This document shows, piece by piece, positions 61,821-64,000 of a stretch of DNA of 64,000 nucleotides. This DNA is from an uncultured bacterium (GTDB taxonomy: Bacteria; Nitrospirota; Thermodesulfovibrionia; Thermodesulfovibrionales; Dissulfurispiraceae): the NCBI GenBank assembly GCA_937949555.1, contig CALEDV010000034.1, forward strand, positions 17,795 through 81,794, written 5' to 3'. The stretch's first letter is position 1. Each line of letters starts with the position of its first letter. The position numbers and the translations under genes were made by a program. Under the pieces are notes generated by a model, which did not search any database, had not been told where the DNA came from, and saw only the letters and a program-made list of their open reading frames with translations.

Positions 61821-63620
61821 ATGAATATCTTTATAGTTGCAGCAGGTTTTGGCGAGAGGATTCGTCCAATAACCCTTGATATTCCTAAACCTATGCTTCC
61901 CATAATGGGCAAACCGATTATAGACTTCATAATAGAGAAATCCCTTGCCTTGAATCCTACTAATATATGTATCAACATCCACTACAAAAAAGAGGTTTTC
62001 CTAAGATGGGCAGAGTGGCATCATATGAGGGACCGTATAAGAATTTATCCAGAAACTGAGATATTAGGCACAGGAGGCGCCCTCAAGAATGCCGAAGAAC
62101 TGCTGCTATCAGAGGATGTCTTTATTGTGCATAATGCAGATGTGTTATCAGATATTGACCTCTCTGTGCTTGTTAAGGCTCACGATAACAGCCAATACAT
62201 AGCTACGCTCTGTGTGATTGACTTTCCAGATATCAACACTCTTCAGATTAATAAGGAGGGTCTGTTGTCCCCTATCTCCGATGTTCAAAGGGTTGATTGT
62301 TGTAGGAGGACCTTTACAGGCATAGCGATCTACTCCTCTGCCTTTCTTGCATTTTTACCAGAGGGTAGTTCATCGGTAGTAGAGGGATGGTTGAGGGCTA
62401 TTGAGGCAGGGCAGAAGATAAAGACCCTTGATGTTACTGGTACCTATTGGTCTGATATAGGTAGTTTTAACGCCTACGCACAAACAGTATTTACTAATAT
62501 TCTCAGGGAGGGTGAGCAGGTTTACATTGACCGGTCTTTTAAGGACTGCTCGGGGGTTGACTATGAGGGTATGGTGGTTATAGAAAGAAACTGTAGTGCC
62601 TCAGCCCCATTGACCATTAAAAACTCCATAGTCATGCCAGGCACAAGGATAGATAAGCCAATGACTATTAAGGATAGCATTGTAGGCAATAACTATTGCA
62701 TACCAATCAATCCAAAATTGTCTGCCACATTGGGCTCTGGTGGCTCTGACAGGACTTTTTCAAGGACGAGCCATCACAGCGAGGGTAATGTAGTTAAGAT
62801 GCAGTGTAAACAGTCCGACATAGACTACAAAAGGCATATAGAATACACAAAATTTTTTACTCAAAGGGGGATTAGGGTTCCAAGGCTGATTGACTTTAAG
62901 ACCGACCAATACTGGGCGCTTTTTGAAGACTTAGGAGACCTCTCTCTATACAACTGGATGAGATGTAATAGGGATGAGGAGTCTATAATCCATATTTATG
63001 ATCAGGTTATTGAAGTGATAGTAGCCTTACACACAATAGAGGAGGATAGGAGAAAATTCAGGGACTTTGACTACCAATACTTTCTTTGGGAAGGCCAATA
63101 CTTCCTTGAAAACTATGTCAAGGCTCTAAGGGGTATAACCTCATTAGAGGATGGGGTAATTGATGACCTAAAAGGGCTTGCTGAAAGGGCCAGTTCATTC
63201 AAGACCTGTATCATCCATAGGGACCTACAGTCTCAGAACATAATGATAAAAAACAACAGCATATTCCTAATCGACTATCAAGGTGCAAGGCTTGCCCCCC
63301 CTGCATATGATGTTGCCTCCCTTTGCTATGACCCTTATGTCTCTATAGATGATCAGCTCAGAGTGCGCCTCTGTGAAATATACATCCATAAGAGGCTTCA
63401 GGAGGAAGACTTTGATGTGACTGAATTCAGGAAGTCCCTCACTGTGTGCATTGCCCAACGACTCATGCAGGCCATAGGCGCCTATAGCTTTCTTGCAATA
63501 AAAAGACACAAGCGCTATTTCCTAAGGCACATACCAAATGCCCTGAGACTCCTAAAGACAAAGGCACCATTAGCATTATCCAAACTTCCAAACCTTAAGA
63601 GGCTCATTGAGCAACTCTGA
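61821..63620 (+). CDS. Nucleotidyltransferase-kinase fusion resembling MurU-AmgK
   Basis: Fusion of 599 residues. The N-terminal 1-235 is a sugar-phosphate nucleotidyltransferase (AAGFGERIRPITLDIPKPMLPIMGKP, VHNADVLSDID, GVAI-like FTGIAIYSS, SDIGSFNAY), closest in style to MurU/ManC types. Residues about 240-290 form a short hexapeptide-like beta helix (APLTIKNSIVMPGTRIDKPMTIKDSIVG). The C-terminal 315-599 is an aminoglycoside-phosphotransferase-fold kinase with EDLGDLSLY, catalytic HRDLQSQNIMI (Asp468) and IDYQGARLAPPAYDVASL, characteristic of AmgK. AmgK phosphorylates the anomeric OH of MurNAc/GlcNAc and MurU makes UDP-MurNAc in peptidoglycan recycling. The sugar is inferred. Confidence 0.75.
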   Translation: MNIFIVAAGFGERIRPITLDIPKPMLPIMGKPIIDFIIEKSLALNPTNICINIHYKKEVFLRWAEWHHMRDRIRIYPETEILGTGGALKNAEELLLSEDVFIVHNADVLSDIDLSVLVKAHDNSQYIATLCVIDFPDINTLQINKEGLLSPISDVQRVDCCRRTFTGIAIYSSAFLAFLPEGSSSVVEGWLRAIEAGQKIKTLDVTGTYWSDIGSFNAYAQTVFTNILREGEQVYIDRSFKDCSGVDYEGMVVIERNCSASAPLTIKNSIVMPGTRIDKPMTIKDSIVGNNYCIPINPKLSATLGSGGSDRTFSRTSHHSEGNVVKMQCKQSDIDYKRHIEYTKFFTQRGIRVPRLIDFKTDQYWALFEDLGDLSLYNWMRCNRDEESIIHIYDQVIEVIVALHTIEEDRRKFRDFDYQYFLWEGQYFLENYVKALRGITSLEDGVIDDLKGLAERASSFKTCIIHRDLQSQNIMIKNNSIFLIDYQGARLAPPAYDVASLCYDPYVSIDDQLRVRLCEIYIHKRLQEEDFDVTEFRKSLTVCIAQRLMQAIGAYSFLAIKRHKRYFLRHIPNALRLLKTKAPLALSKLPNLKRLIEQL

Positions 63621-63871
63621 TGGGTAACTCCCTTAGGCAATAAAAACAACCTCAGGGACCTTGTGTGGGAGAGGATACAGTAAATGGTATTTAAACCTTC
63701 GAATACTTCAAAACCTTCCACCCCTTTGAACTGCTTGAAACATTCAAAGTATCATTACGATTACGCCGAAGCGATACATATTTTGATGAATCGCCATACC
63801 CCTTGAGTGTGCCCTGAGGGGGTTGTTAATAATGGGCTCAACATGAATGGGCACTGCAACCATGTCTTATA
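63621..63871. other. Gap after the fusion gene
   Basis: No ORF with a ribosome site on either strand. A 7-bp inverted repeat CTTTGAA/TTCAAAG and a region of repeated cttcaaa/cttgaaa-like words near 63705-63750 are present, without a convincing terminator. Confidence 0.3.
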
Positions 63872-64000
63872 TCAAAACAACCTGAGTAACTTACCAAAGA
63901 GCCCTACCATGGAGATGGCTGCAAAGGTCATGGCAAAGGTAAACATCCTGATAGTAAGCGCCCTGTTTTCCTTTAAGCCATTGTCTATCTTGATATCTAT
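63872..64000 (-). CDS. C-terminal end of an unrecognised membrane protein, partial
   Basis: The minus strand is open from the window edge to a TGA at 63874-63872, giving 42 residues: IDIKIDNGLKENRALTIRM, then a transmembrane-like segment FTFAMTFAAISMVGLFGKLL and final RLF. The pattern, a charged helix followed by one terminal membrane helix, is like the end of small coiled-coil, membrane-anchored proteins, but I cannot name the family. The start lies outside. Confidence 0.5.
   Translation of the reverse strand: MDIKIDNGLKENRALTIRMFTFAMTFAAISMVGLFGKLLRLF

Overview
The window is an ordinary-looking but gene-dense bacterial chromosome segment with moderate to low GC (I judge about 40-45% by eye), short intergenic gaps and many 4-bp ATGA stop/start overlaps. 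The genes point to a Gram-negative, diderm, flagellated bacterium: TamB/Omp85, a tripartite RND efflux pump, an outer-membrane porin-like protein, periplasmic binding proteins and a full proteobacterial-style flagellar rod/hook/export cluster under sigma-54 control. Gene content (UbiA-type prenyltransferase, DUF362 ferredoxin, a single-ORF LarC, ilvC-psd, DUF502 and YebC next to glmU) and strong AGG/ATA codon use are compatible with Nitrospirota or a deltaproteobacterium-like lineage. That placement is inference; no rRNA is present to settle it. Codon use looks uniform, and I see no transposase, integrase, phage gene or CRISPR array.

Layout. (1) 1-6985, minus strand: a six-gene run yebC, DUF502, glmU, glmS, pcrA/uvrD, gatC (cut by the window edge), read from a good sigma-70 promoter. 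It combines UDP-GlcNAc synthesis with repair and translation genes. (2) 7348-19353, plus strand: an iron-sulfur flavoprotein, rnhA, ilvC, a short psd, glnD, tamB and a seven-POTRA Omp85 protein. (3) 19331-21130, minus strand: larC and an isochorismatase-like hydrolase. (4) 21463-26325, plus strand: a DUF523-DUF1722 protein overlapping mfd, then a TPR lipoprotein. (5) 26375-28640: tRNA-Cys, ubiA/mqnP and a DUF362 ferredoxin on the minus strand, with a candidate plus-strand small RNA between the last two. (6) 28720-47077, plus strand: cca, then the flagellar block: a FleQ/FlrA-like activator, a TPR protein, a FleS/FlrB-like kinase, a FleR/FlrC-like regulator, flgBC, fliEFGHIJ, a MotE-like gene, fliK, flgD and two tandem flgE genes. 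(7) 47303-49935: a slipin, a VTT/TVP38 membrane protein and cheV. (8) 49995-61533: a frameshifted exported protein, cutA, a small membrane protein with orphan AtpI/AtpZ-type genes, a metal (Zn/Mn) uptake group without its ATPase, and an RND efflux operon. (9) 61821-64000: a nucleotidyltransferase-kinase fusion resembling MurU-AmgK, and the tail of an unrecognised membrane protein.

The most informative signal is regulatory. Two 14-bp palindromes of the GTCA-N6-TGAC type lie 42 bp apart at the 3' end of the FleQ-like gene, and a third abuts its start codon. One matches the Pseudomonas FleQ-box consensus, as I remember it, at every defined position. They sit about 100-150 bp upstream of a -24/-12-like element for the TPR-kinase-regulator operon, and near-perfect sigma-54 promoters precede flgB and fliK. 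This outlines a FleQ -> FleSR -> rod/hook cascade in a FleQ-like protein that has no N-terminal receiver domain.
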